This document shows, one piece after another, positions 22,044 to 33,929 of a stretch of 64,000 bases of DNA. The notes below the pieces were generated by a model that was not told the DNA's origin, did no database searches, and saw only the letters and a list, made by a program, of their open reading frames with translations. Position 1 is the first letter of the stretch; each line of letters opens with the position of its first letter. The translations under genes were made by a program, and so were the position numbers. The DNA is from Takakia lepidozioides (Eukaryota > Streptophyta > Takakiopsida > Takakiales > Takakiaceae): contig CM060732.1 of assembly GCA_030704615.1 (NCBI GenBank), positions 32,345,053 through 32,409,052 on the forward strand, in the 5' to 3' direction.

Positions 22044-23600
22044 TTGGAATCTAGAGGTTGTTTCCACGAAGGCCAAGCTGGCTTTCGGCGAAACAGGGGT
22101 TGTGTCGATCATATCTTCACTAGCCAGATTATTCAGGGAAGGAAAAAAGAAGGGAACCCCCTGATTTTTTCTTGGATGTCAAAAAGGCTTATGACACAGT
22201 GTGGAGAAACTTCTATGGCTCCTCCTCTGGACATCTGGGATCAAGGGAAAGATGTGGAGGGTTGTACATAACATGTATGCTCACACCAAAAGTTGTGTCA
22301 CTGTTAATCGACAGAAGTCTAACTTCTTTGACATAGACCAAGGTGTAGCTCAAGGATGTACTCTCTCCCCTCTGTTCTTCAATGTTTTCATCCATCAACT
22401 ACTCGAGGATGTGGAAAATGAGAGATTTTGGTTAAGGGTGGTTGATGCCACCATACCAGCCCTTATGTTTGCGGATGACTTCGCAGGCATAGGGGAAACT
22501 CCTTCCAACCTCCAGGAATTGATTGATAGCGCGAAGAGATACTTTGATCTTTGGGGGCTAGAGGCTAACGTTAGTAAATGTGCAGTAGTGGGCATTCAAC
22601 GACAGAGGAGAGGGAGGAAGTGATCTCAAGTGGCAGTGGGGTAGCCAAGAGATTCCGGTCCACCCTTCCTACACATACCTGGGCGTTGAGTTTTCCTCCA
22701 ACTGTAACTGGGATGCACATATTCAGATAGTTGTTCAAACTGGCAAGGGAAAAGCGCCGAGTCTCACTAAATGTTTCCACTGCAGAGGGATTAACTCTGA
22801 GGTCAAGAAAACATTGCTATGTCGCATTATTAGACCTGCCTTGGAGTACGCATCTGCTATATGGGTTGATAACTCCAACCAGGCTAAGTCTCTAGATCCA
22901 TTCAAGTGGGGGTGCTTAAGGAGTGCATGTCAGCATGCTCCAAAACAGCCATTGTGGCTGTTCAGGGGGAGTTTGGCATCCCTTCCTTAAACTCCCGACG
23001 AGATGAATTCAAGGTCAGATGGTGGGGTCAGTTGCAACACATGTCCAACACCAGATATCGTACGTTAACCTGTGTATTGCAATGAAGAGCGGATTGTGTT
23101 TGTGATCGAAGGGACTTCAACTCCGGGAGCAGGGTTGAGTTTCATATCTACTTAAGCTCAGTGCTGCCGATTGGAGTCCTTTTCTGGCTATTGGTGTATT
23201 TAGAGGAACGTTTCTCATTGGAGTAAGGATAGGGAGGCCGCACGTTTCTCGATGGGAGGGGGAGTAGTTCAACTCCTTCAAGCGCCGGGAGTTGTGCATG
23301 GAGGAAGGCAAGGAGTGGTTAGCACCGCAGAGAAGAATTTCTCAGTCAGATGCAACGACGTATCTCCCAAAGGTTACCAAACAAGGTTCAAGGTGGTCAC
23401 ATCTCATAATACTTCACGGAAACCTAGAATTCCTGTTCAAAAGGTCCCATCAGTCACAACAACTACTGGGGCCAGGCTCAGGAACAGACATTTGTCCTTA
23501 GGTAAGACATGTAATAGATGTTTTGAGATGGACCTTGGTGACAATGTTGATTTTGTGGATTTGAACAAAGTTGGATATGTTGTAGTGCTCATGGGTTGTT
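22044..23600 (+). mobile_element. LINE fragment with reverse transcriptase, 5'-truncated
   Basis: Broken plus-strand frames read 'QAGFRRNRGCVDHIF', 'FFLDVKKAYDTVWRN', 'QGVAQGCTLSPLFFNVFI' and 'MFADDFAGIGE', the RT motifs with an F-A-D-D catalytic box. A post-RT region follows ('LCRIIRPALEYASAIW'). This is a non-LTR RT of a different subtype from the element at 6.1-9.1 kb. The left boundary of the segmental duplication (23072) falls inside it. It lies within the split O-fucosyltransferase gene. Confidence 0.75.
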
Positions 23601-23859
23601 AGACCTACACATAAGTTCTCAGTAAAGTGAGCACTTGCAAAAAGCAATAAAAGCTCAATACTTGTCAAGATGAATGCAAAACTTCTCTTTGAATATGATG
23701 ATGAAACCATGTAAGACTTTATTTACAACATGTACAATGGGTGAACGCGCATATGATGTGAAGTTCCCAAAAAAGCGGGGGGAGGAACAAGAAACAAGAG
23801 AAGAAAACAAAAAGCTATAGTAAGCTACTCAATCAGCGACGAAAACAAAAGCTATAGTA

Positions 23860-24499
23860 AACTACTCAAGCAGAGCGACCCTCCCAGCCAATAGCCTGGA
23901 GGAGAGCAGGCAAGGAGATAGGCAAAGTGTCAGGCAGAGGCGGAAGACGAGATGACGCGGAGCTAGCCACATCAGCCTGATGCAAAATAGAGATGGCTTG
24001 TGCTATCTGCAAAGCAACTGAAACACGTTGTTGATAGTAGGCGACAAGGACGGAGCATGTGGGATGCCAGTGGACCCGCTCTTGGCTGCATGATGTGCAC
24101 ATGTCTGCAGGAAATCGTCGAAGTGCCGGTGCAATGAGCCAAATATTTCGACCGCCAGTGGAAGAAATGTGTCGGTGGGGTGACGATCGTTGTAGTCGCG
24201 CTCCTTGGCCTGGGCTGCTACAGTGGCTGCCGTGCCTGGTGTGGTAGCTGCGCGAGATAGCAGATCCGCTCGAGTGGGGTCGGCGAGAACGACATCTGCT
24301 AAGGTACGCAAACCATCTCTAGATAGGACGATGTCAACACGGCGGCGTGTAGAGTGGGACGTGAGCGTGGGTCGTAGATGTGGTTGCTCACGCAGTACAT
24401 GATACCCTGCCTCCGGAGCAATAGATGCCACCGCATCGCGAACCATATCATGAGACGCAATGCGCTCACCACCACATGGACAGCGGAGGAGATGGATGG
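23860..24499 (-). pseudogene. R2-like LINE C-terminal nuclease domain, copy 1
   Basis: The frame contains 'LLRCPCGGERIASHDMVRDA', a Cys/His motif, followed by 'RRRVDIVLSRDGLRTLADVV' and 'ADPTRADL'. The spaced Asp residues suit a PD-(D/E)XK restriction-like endonuclease. It ends 'HHAAKSGSTGIPHAPS' and is interrupted by the CACTA insertion right before the Cys/His motif. The matching RT resumes at 30177. Confidence 0.65.
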
Positions 24500-25739
24500 C
24501 AACACTACAACAGATGAGCGTTTTTATGACTGCACATATGACTATTTTTTCAGTCCTATATGCGTTCATGACTACGTCACTCTGCAGTGAAAAAAACCCT
24601 GTCACAGCGACTAGTCTTTAGGACTGCGTTTTGCAAGTCATAGCCGTGACTGCGTGCGTGGCACTTGGAGTCAAGCTGCAGAGAGCGATGTAGTCACAAC
24701 TATATGATTAACAATATGACTACATGTCTACAAAGTATATGACTCCATTGGAGAGGCGTCAGAGGGACACATGTAGCACTCCAGATGTGACACGTGTCCA
24801 CATGGACAACATATATGACCTACACGTGAGAAAGAATATCGTATCATATAATGCTATGATGCCATGATGTAGTCATGAGTATATAACTTCATGACTAAAG
24901 AGGTTTTTTAATAATATTTTAATTTAATAAATTAAATCATACAATTATAATATTTAGAATATTAATTGATTTAAATTCTCATTAGGTTTCTAGGTTCATA
25001 GAATGGAAGCCATTGTTGTCTTTTATTTATTTATTTTTATTTTTGTTAACAAAGAGGGACAGTGGGGGGACGGTGGCCTCCATAACTTTATAGGTAATGG
25101 ACATAAAATGTCCTTGGATACAAAGAAGAGAAAATAACCTCTGGATAGAGTGCCATAGAGGCTGAAAGAGGAAGACACAGCTTCGCGTACCAAGACAAGA
25201 AAGAGTAGTAAGAAGGAAAGCAAGTAAAGAAGGGGGTCTGCATAGAGCTAAAGAGTCTAGCAGGAAAAGAGACTGCAGCCAGAAACTACTGCCATAACTT
25301 GGAAACAGAAAGGCACCGAGCTGAGGAGAAGAACTGAAAATCAGCTAACACTGTCATAAGAAAGTTGGGCCCTAGCCTTTCACTTCCTAAAGGATCTAGA
25401 GATGGAGAGACATCCCTGCAGGGGTCGTGCTCTTCAGCTCAAAACCAACCAATTGATCATCTACCCATGCAGGTTTCTTGTAGCTATCCTTCCACAGGGA
25501 ATCATAGGTAATCTGGAGATTGAAATCCGGCCCTCTTGGATGAATCTGGACCTACACTCTATCCCTGCTCCTTCAGATATCCTTGCCTTTGCACAAATCA
25601 TGCATACATCATTGCCTTGATGCTAGCAGCTGACAATGATAGCCTATAAGTATTCCAACAAACACCCCAACCCTACTTATCACACTAGTTCCTATGCTGA
25701 CTTGCATCTGCTTCCAACATGAATTCACCTTTTTGCCTG

Positions 25740-26307
25740 GATTGTTCCACCATTGTCTGGGGTCGGAAACATATTCATTCCAGAGCTTCTCCTCGTCTCT
25801 GTTAACTGTTTTTCGATACTTTCCTGTCTCCAAAACCTCCATCCCGCGCCCTTGCTGTGCATATCGTGCAAGCATCGCGTTCCACGACACCACATCTTGT
25901 TAAGCCATAGTGTTGAAGGCTCTCTCCGCATCCTCAATGCTCCCACATTTGGCATACATGTCCACGAGGTATTGTTCAAAATCACACATGGTACAATTCC
26001 AGCTTTGGTGATGCAACCATGCACCTCTTTGCCCTTTTCCCGGGCTGCTAGGCTTGCACACGCACTACAAACACACACTAAAATGATGTGGTCAAGCTTC
26101 ACCCCTTTCCCCATCATTTGCTTATAGGTATCCAAAGCCTCCATCCTGCTGTGCATACCCTGCAAGCATCGCACTCCACGACACCACATCTCGTTTAGCC
26201 ATAGTGTTGAACACTCCCTTGACATTGGCATATATGTCCAGAACTAGGGGAAAGTATTCATTCCACAGCTTCTCCTCGTCTCTGTTACCTCTTTTGGATA
26301 CTTTCAT
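25740..26307 (-). pseudogene. Captured PPR-repeat fragments in CACTA copy 1
   Basis: Minus-strand pieces read 'FNTMAKRDVVSWSAMLAGYA', 'VKLDHIILVCVCSACASLA', 'KGKEVHGCITKAGI' and 'RDEEKLWNEYVSD'. The first three are typical plant PLS-class pentatricopeptide repeats. They are broken by stops (for example TAA after the Met-Ala near 25902, absent from copy 2). The 'EEKLWNEY..DP.QWW' pieces resemble the core of the PDF motif of organellar single-stranded DNA-binding (OSB) proteins and end at GTGAAT, a donor-like site. Confidence 0.7.
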
Positions 26308-26762
26308 GTTGTCACATTGGCAGTATCATGTCAAAGTCACTCCAAACTATCCCAGGTTCACTCAATCAACTAACTTGCAGAATTCAACATGAAAGTTTAG
26401 GGCCGATTCTGATAAGAGAGAAAAACAGGATGAAATGTGTTGAAAAAGGTGCCTTTATTAGCAGACCATTTTCTCGTTACTACAAAACTAGCCATCCAAC
26501 ACCCCGTTGGCATGCTGATAGTTGATCATGTGAACTGCATTGCAGCCAGGTTGACTGCAAATGACAACATACAACATGTCTCGGTAGAATTAAAATCAGG
26601 CCTTAGATAAGCCTCTGTGTCCTCACCACCAGGTTATCTCAGCAACTTCAAACAAGAGACAAGTGCCGAAGCTAGAAAAAACTCATATCCTTGGTCACGA
26701 GTCCACAATCTATCCCAACAGAGTTCAAAAAGATATTGATTTAAGTGCTCTGCACTGTTCAT

Positions 26763-26825
26763 CTTGGCACGGGGGTCATAATTTTTGTAGATGCGGTGGC
26801 CAAGTCCTGACATCTTCCTTTTCTT
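26763..26825 (-). pseudogene. Captured citrate synthase exon fragment in CACTA copy 1
   Basis: 'KRKMSGLGHRIYKNYDPRAK' closely resembles the active-site region of the plant peroxisomal (glyoxysomal) type citrate synthase, which has GFGHRVYKNYDPRAK. The fragment ends at an exon boundary: copy 2 still has the donor GTGAAC after the Lys codon, while here it is ATGAAC. No other part of the enzyme is seen. Confidence 0.7.
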
Positions 26826-27360
26826 GCACACATTAAAACATAAGAGAGAGAGATGCTCATGCGAAGGGTCCTGCCTCAAACCGCCAGCAGCAGCGCAGGC
26901 TGTAGGATTTCGAGGATGAGCAGCCATGGCAACGCGTACAATGCGTATTGTACGCGGGACATCCTCCGTATGTGGCTACGCTCACAAGCGTCCCCGAGGA
27001 GCTCAGCTTGGTCATAGCAGGCCGTGTTTCAATCTCTGCCTGCTTAGTTGCACCGTGGTGGTTCGATCTCACATACCAATCCGACATTACCTGACTACAG
27101 ATACAAGCAGCACACACAAGAGGTCATTTTGGGTTGATGGTCGGTCAAATCCTCTATGGGTCATGACACAAGGTAAAAGACAATGTGGTGAGGATACCTT
27201 CTTCTTCGACCTATTTCAGCCTGTTTTGCCCTCTCATCAGACTCGGCCCTAAGATGCATATTGAATTTTGTAAGTTAGCTCGGTGGGTGGATCTGTGGTT
27301 GTTTAGAGTGACTTTGACAAGTTGCTGCCGATGTGGCAACATGAAAGTATCCAAAAACAG

Positions 27361-27433
27361 GTAACAGAGATGAGGAGAAGCTTTGGAATGAACACTTTTC
27401 CGACCCCAGTCAATGGCGGGACAATGGAGACAA
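27361..27433 (+). pseudogene. Captured plus-strand OSB/PDF-like exon fragment in CACTA copy 1
   Basis: 'DEEKLWNEHFSDPSQW' followed by 'DNGDKK' ends at GTGAGT, a good donor. It repeats, in opposite orientation, the piece found twice on the minus strand at 25.75 and 26.27 kb. Three related pieces therefore sit in one transposon in both orientations. Confidence 0.45.
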
Positions 27434-28831
27434 AAAGGTGAGTGCATGTTGGACTACACTAGAGAGAAGTAGATGCAATTTAGAATTAGAACTACTGTAA
27501 TAATTAGGGTTGGGGTTTGCTAGAAGAACTTCACGCCGTCGGTGTCAGCTGCTAGCAGCAAGTATTCATGATTTGTACACAGACAGGGATAGCTGAAGGA
27601 CCAGGGATAGAGGTTCAGGTTCATCCAAGAGGGCCGGATTTCAAACACAATATTAGTTCTGATTCCCTGTGGATCAATAGCTACAAGAAATCTGCCAGAA
27701 CTAACAGACTGAAAAGACTGAAAAGAAGCTTACCATGATGGTGGAGGAATGCACAGAATCACGTGAGGATGCCGAAATGTACACATATACATTGGTGCTG
27801 TCCATTGTTGTCTACAGATCAACAGGAAAATGCCAAAAGACTCCATGTGCTGTACTATGATATAATGTGCAAAGATGTTATACAGTTCGAATTGAGCAAT
27901 GAGACCGTCCTTGGGAGCCCTGCTATGAGCAACACACAATGAGGAGGTTGAGGCAATAAGGTCGAGTCTGTTTAAGTGTGCCCGAGTAAATAGAAAAGCT
28001 TAGGGGTCATACATGCTCAAGCGAGTCCTTGAGACCATTCTCACTTGAAAAGCTACGCTAACAGGCAGATTGACCAATTTTGCACTCAAAACTTTCTTTC
28101 CTAACCTGTGTGACGATGCATTAACTGTGTCTGAATGGCTGCAGGTGTCATATGTCACAAACCCAAGCATGTATTCCAGTGGCTGCCACCACCACACTGC
28201 CACAAGTTTACTTGGCAAGTTAGACAGAAGGATTGGCTGATTGTGCACTCAAAACTGTCCTAGCCTGTGTGATGATACTTGAAACTGAGTCTGAATGGCT
28301 GCAAGAGGCAGATGTCGCAAACTCAAGCATGTCGTCCGATTGGTGGATGGCAGAATACAATTTGTACTTCATGGTAGTGCCTTGTGGTGATTATGTATAA
28401 AGTAGCCTCACAGCCTAAGTTACTGGGAGGATATTGGTGTCCTTACTCTACCCAGGTGAAGTAATAGCCATACGTGCACTACATGTCAGTACCTTTTGGT
28501 AGCAAGACCGTGTTGAACCCTCGGATAGGTCTTCTGCAACCAATCCTAAGGAGGAATTTGGCAAACTTTCTATCCTACACGCTGCTGGAACTTTCTTATT
28601 CAAAACCTGAAGACTTACATCAGTGCCTTTCCTCATGGCACTGGTTGAGCATCAGCTGCAGAGCCTGTGCTCCCTCCACTCCGTCAAATGTCACACAGAA
28701 AAGCTGTCACCAGGCGTCAAACTTGCATTTGAAGGTCCATCTGCGTGCCCAGAAGGTGCAATATGATGCATGTTGCCACTTGAAAGGATTATTGGCACAC
28801 TAATCCAAACCATATCCAGCAGATTCACTCT

Positions 28832-29315
28832 CTACCACCAGAGCCCCTCCTGTGCACTAGGAAGACCAGCTGCGTCCCACACCCTTTCTGCCACTGCCTC
28901 CACAACAATTGCAATACCCTTTTCACACTCGCCTTTGCCAAGTAGAGGCCCAATCCTCCTTCTCAGCACTGCTGACATCAATGACCCTTGCGAACCCCAC
29001 ACCCTATCCCTATCCAAAGTTGTCTCAAGAGTCCAACCTATCTCCACCTCCAGCTTCTTATCTGAGAGCACTAGGAGCAACAACAGGCTGTTACTGCTGG
29101 CTTTCTTGTCCATGTTCCAGTAACTATAAAACTTCCCCACAAACACTGCAGAGGAGACAGCAGGATGACCAAGTGCCTCCACAGTGACCACAGTCACCTC
29201 TGTCCCCGTGTGGTAGCGCAGTACATCAATGACCGTGTTGACTCGCTCCACAGCCCACGGCTCAGCACACCAGCCTGGTCAGATACCCAACGCATCGTCT
29301 CCTCTCCTCCTCCTC
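28832..29315 (-). pseudogene. Captured TPM-domain fragment in CACTA copy 1
   Basis: 'ERVNTVIDVLRYHTGTEVTV', 'GKFYSYWNMDKKASSNSLLL' and 'DKKLEVEIGWTLE' match the TPM fold (TLP18.3/thylakoid acid phosphatase-like). A one-base loss near 29252, relative to copy 2, separates the start 'RWVSDQAGVLSRG' from the rest. The captured piece is most of one domain but lacks targeting and membrane segments. Confidence 0.7.
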
Positions 29316-30178
29316 TTCTCCTCCTACATCATTTTCTCAAGAGTAGGAAGGTCTGCAAAGCCTCCATCCCACGCCCTTGCATACATGACACAACATCAAA
29401 TAGATGGTGAAACACAGGAGACAAAAATGCCAAAGTCCCAGCCCGATGTAAAGTTCGGCGGTGTAATCTTAAACCGTTAGATCTTATACAATCTAGACCG
29501 TTAGATCCTGTAAAATCTAACGATTCAAAATAATTTCCATCACATGATCTAGCCTTGTACAACCATGATCATTGCGTATTTTAATCTCATATATCTTGCG
29601 ATGCTTGTTAAGCCACGTCCATCCAGGTCCAATTTATTGAACAGATATCAAATCGACACACCGTATAGGCGGAGGGATGAACCCATCCATTGGATAAATT
29701 CATTATTGTATGTGCCTTTTAAATGACACGTGTAATGATGTAGTCATATATATAGAGTTATGAAACAATTTGCAGTAAGAGACTCATAAGTTTACATGCC
29801 ATGTCATCGATGGATAAACTTATCAAATGGATGAATACATTCATGTATGTACTTTCAAAATGACACGTGTAGGTATGTAGTCGTATAAATAGAGCTGTAA
29901 AACCATCTTCAGTCATGGAATCACAAGATTCCATGAAACGTCGTCCACGTGTATTCAAAGATATCACACTATCATAAAACCATCCCTGTCATCATGGTCA
30001 ACAATGTTTGACCAATGCTCCCTAACTTTCCGGAGTCATGTAGTGATATCCATTACTACAAAGTGGTAAAACTATGACTGCAACGAATTTCAGCACTCTG
30101 TAGTCGTACACCTAGTGCCGTTTTTATGACTCCGCCAAATCCATAGTCCTAAAAACGCTCATCTCTTGTAGTGCAAGG

Positions 30179-32689
30179 TCATCGATGGGCTGAAGACAGA
30201 CGCAGCGCTGAAGGCCCAATGTCGAAGGATGAGGCAAACCGAGTCAAAGGCGGAGCACAGTAGTGAAAATAGGGGATGAGGCGAAAATGTGCGATAGTGG
30301 GTCGTGCTGTCAACCATGCCTCTGCTCCGGGTCCTGCGCATGATAGAAGTCGGGCTCGATGCAACTCAGAAGAAGCACTTGAGAGCATGTCGGAAAAGGA
30401 ATGACGGTGCACGCGCTCGGAAATGGACTCCTGAAGATGGTCGAGGCCTTGAGCAACCAACTGCTCAAATGGTGGTAGACATGCTCGCGCCGGTGCCAGA
30501 AGAAGATCTCGTGCAGAGCGGAGATGCCGCTGGAAGGGTAAAATGCCACTGTCGACATGTGCAACGGCGTCCATAAGGATGGGACGATGGTCACAGAGAA
30601 ATCGTGAAGCGAGGGCTGGCGCCACCAATGCCCAACTGCCAAGGAAAGCTGACGGGGTAGTAGTGACAGTGGACAAAAGACCCACACCACCGGAAGAGAC
30701 GGGCAAGGTGGCTTGCTGTCGTGGCAAAAGTCCCTGAGCACCCTCCAAAGCTCCTGGTCCTAACAATCTCCCGAAGATAGTCATCATGGTAGTATCAAAC
30801 CCAGATAAGAGGTGTAGGAAATCTGGGCTGGGTGGAACAATGCGCAAGAGATATGAGGGACGCTGAAGGAAACATTTGGTCAAGATTCCATATGCTACCT
30901 GTACATCTCCGAGCCTAGGAAGGAGATCGGCGTGGGTGGCATCCTGGTGGAGTGCATCTTCCAAGAAGGACGTTGTGAACTGGGTGGTGCCAAAAGGGAC
31001 TCCCAGGATTCTGATGCCATTGGGCGGAGCAATGAAGTGAGCAGGGAGGACAAAATCTGCAGGGAGACCGGACGGAGACCACACCGCACATTTGCGAGGT
31101 TGCACTGAAAGGCCCACGACAGAGAGTTGGGTGACAAAATGATAGTAAGCTGAAAGTACCTGTGAGGCAGGGCCTACAATGTGCGTGTCGTCTGCCACCG
31201 ACGGAAAAAGACAAGATGAGTGAACTTGTGCAGAAGCCGTGAGGGCGCGGACATGAGCCATGGCAAACAAAGGTCCTCCTAAAGGGTCGCCTTGGCGGGT
31301 CCCAACCTCGGACTGAATGATGGAGCACTCACCTAGGCGAGAATGATGACTGTAGTATAGGGGAGTGGTGGATGTATAGAATAATTGAACAAACGGAATG
31401 AGCTGGTGAAAATCTCCTCCGGCTGAATGGAGCTCCTGAAAGATAGCCGCTCGTGACACAGTGTTGAAAGCGTTGGTGACGTCGACCTGGAGAACCACCC
31501 AATCCGGATGAAGATCAAGAGCTGCATGAATCCCCTGAACCATCGCCTCGAGTGGCGACCCCGAACTGGTGCGGAAAAAGGTGTCCGGAGAAGGCATCTC
31601 GAAACTGAAGACAAAGTGAGCGGCTGACAAGGCGGTAAAGAACCTCTCCAACTGCGATAGGGCGTCTGAGGGTTTGCTCATAGCCAACAATCTGGAGGCC
31701 CCAAGGAGACGGGCCACTGGGGCAAGGATACGGCCAGCAGCAATAAATGAGCAAATCTAAAATAGCTGAGAGAAGCCACTAGCAGAGTCATGTGGAGAGA
31801 AACAGTCGTGTAAGTGCTCATACATGAGACCGGAAGGACCTGCCGCTGCAAGATGGGGACTGCGCGTGAAGGCCTGAGTGAAGACCTCCCGATCTAGCTT
31901 GAGATCCTGGTCTGGCTCGAAGTCCTCAACAAAAAGCGGCAGAATATCCTGAGCTGATGGGTGAAGGGCTTCGAGGGCAGTGACAGTATCCGGTGATGGA
32001 GGCGCTGGTGAGGAAGGTGCTAAAGCCTTGGCCACGCGTGAGTACTCGCCAACGCGGCCTAACATGAGACTATGACGAAGTCGCCTGTGGGCCGATGAGG
32101 GTGGCTGTGTGGAGGAAGCGGGAGGGGCGCGTGCCGCAAGGGCTAGTGCCCGTAATTGATGCTCATCTTGCAGACTCTCCCAATCTCCAGATAAAAAACG
32201 GCGAAGACGGATGCGCGTCTCTCTGTGCCCTGACTGACCACCACGAGGGGGCAAAACCAAACACCACTGAGGAAATAACAAGAAAAGATACCATGCTGGT
32301 ATATCATCAGGATCACGAGCCAGCCTGTCTAAGGGTAGATGGAGTGCCAGTTGGACCTCATGACGTAGTGCCACCGGAATTCTTGTATAAAGACGAGGTC
32401 TTGGCAGTCCTAGTTGAAATGCGCCCAGAAAATCTAGCGCTGAAAGCCAATGCCAAGCAGAGGCAGGAGGTGGCGCGTGCAAGACACTGGGCTGAAATGG
32501 AGAAGTACAATTTGTGTGGGACTGATGAAGAGCTGCGCACGTGCGCTGGTGTCGCGCAAGCCCTCTGATGCGCGCAAAAAGACGACCGCGAGCTGGGCAT
32601 GGGGTACGGTCTGATGGGAGAGGCACCTGCTGTTGGGGTAAGAGTGATGGGGTCGGCAATGCAGGCTGCACAACTGGAGAAGAAGGCAC
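30179..32689 (-). pseudogene. R2-like LINE ORF: zinc finger and reverse transcriptase, copy 1
   Basis: Two long frames (32689-31757 and 31717-30179) cover the protein. The first has the finger remnant, where the second Cys of 'CPxC' is Arg, and later 'AAAGPSGLMYEHLHD', the motif before RT. The second has 'VVLQVDVTNAFNTVSR', 'GTRQGDPLGGPLFA' and 'FPSVADDTHIVGP' (catalytic A-D-D), then the thumb region. Short deletions near 31547 and 31667 remove conserved residues that copy 2 still has ('RPIAIGEVLYRLVSRS', 'RGSCEAVVQGI'). This copy is therefore defective although its frame looks open. Confidence 0.8.
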
Positions 32690-33340
32690 GTGGAGAGGCT
32701 CATGACCAAGAGGAGTTGGGCTGCCTTGAAGCCGCTGCCGAGAATCGGATGGAGAACCTGGAGGAGAAGTGACTGGCGTGGGACCTCAAATCCTACCTGA
32801 GAGGCGCAGTGGGGGAGGGCTCAACAGACACTGTGGGAGTTCTTCGGTCGGTGGGGCGCCAATGGAAGAACCTGGAATCAGCGGTGGAGAAGACCGTTGT
32901 GAAGATGACGACTCTTCTTGAACTTGGTGTCTGGAGCTTGGACTCTGGTGCGCATCAGGAACATGTGAGCTAGGGGTAGGGGTACGTTGGCATTGGGGTC
33001 TTCCAAGAGGAGCAGGTCTTCCAGTAGGAGCAGTTGCGGCTGTGTTCAGCACCTCTCGTTGCTCTAGGCAGCGAACTGCCAAGGATGGTGGAGTAGACAG
33101 TAAAGGGGTTGTGGTGAGGGCTGGAGTCGGCTGCCTGTACGGCGTCGGGGCTGAACGAGCTGGGGGACGAGCCGATCGAGGCCGCCTGACCGGCGTGGGG
33201 CCCACTATTGCACAGCGGCCGCTTGCTCGCTTAGCGCTGCTACCGCTGTCGCTACTGCCAACACCTCTACTAAGTTGGCGGCGCTGCAGGCCTCGCCGAG
33301 GTCTGGCAGCGACGCCGCTCATCGTACTTCTCGAGTCCAC

Positions 33341-33900
33341 GCTCGTGGCTTCTTGTATTCAAAGTTCTCTTTGAATAGCTTTGTGTTTGAGTTCAAACAA
33401 ATCCTGGGAATGTTTGTCTCTCAACCTCTAAGGGTCAACAAGTCGATCAAGAAAGAGGAAATAAAGATATTTATTAGAGGCCTGAAGGGGAAAAGGAACG
33501 TCGTCACGTCCACAGAGTACCAACCGGGGCCATGAGACAACTTGGAACAAACCAAGGACTGCTGGAGAAGACATGACCAAGTGTTGCTTGAAGATGAAGT
33601 ACCTCAAGCAGATACGCCACAAGGCACTTCAGATCTTGAAAGCTTAAACATTCACGATTTTACAGAAAGAAAGAATTTACAAAGCAAAACTAAAATTACT
33701 TGAGTCTACTACATCACTACATTAACACTACATCACTACATTAGGAATCTGAAAAGTAAGAAATGCAATACGTATTGTTGGGCACACAATCTCCCAAACA
33801 AGTGAGACAATTTATCACATCAATACCCACATACAAGCAAACAATGCAACAACTTCAGATTTGCCTACTTATTTTGATTCAAACTAGGCATGATGACAAG
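33341..33900. other. Unassigned sequence upstream of the R2-like LINE
   Basis: Short open frames only. It may be the LINE 5' UTR or flank. A short AC-rich direct repeat (CATCACTACATTAACACTACATCACTACATTA) is near 33711-33742. Confidence 0.4.
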
Positions 33901-33929
33901 TTCTTAAACAGAGTCCCCTAGCATCTCCA

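Larger units (their letters stand above)
24503..30173. mobile_element. CACTA DNA transposon, 5671 bp, copy 1, non-autonomous with captured gene fragments
   Basis: The termini are inverted repeats: left CACTACAACAGATGAGCG, right end reverse complement CACTACAAGAGATGAGCG, with the match continuing through GTTTTTA. A 3-bp target duplication CAA flanks both ends (24500-24502 and 30174-30176). CACTA ends and a 3-bp duplication identify the En/Spm (CACTA) superfamily. No transposase is recognisable. Fragments of several host genes are present. It sits inside the R2-like LINE. Confidence 0.9.
23700..33340 (-). mobile_element. R2-like LINE with restriction-like endonuclease, copy 1, split by a CACTA element
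   Basis: Reading right to left: a Pro/Ser/Arg-rich N-terminus (33340-32786), a C2H2-like finger remnant ('RLFARIRGLARHQRTC', about 32600-32550), RT (31.9-30.2 kb), then after a nested CACTA insert the C-terminal Cys/His motif and PD-(D/E)XK-like nuclease (24499-24003). A minus-strand AATAAA at about 23715 may mark the 3' end. N-terminal finger, RT and C-terminal nuclease is the layout of early-branching site-specific LINEs such as R2. No target-site preference can be read here. Confidence 0.75.

Noticed and set aside
25402-25620. 72-codon plus-strand frame in the CACTA element (also 48203-48427)
   Set aside because: Opposite strand to captured fragments, without family resemblance.
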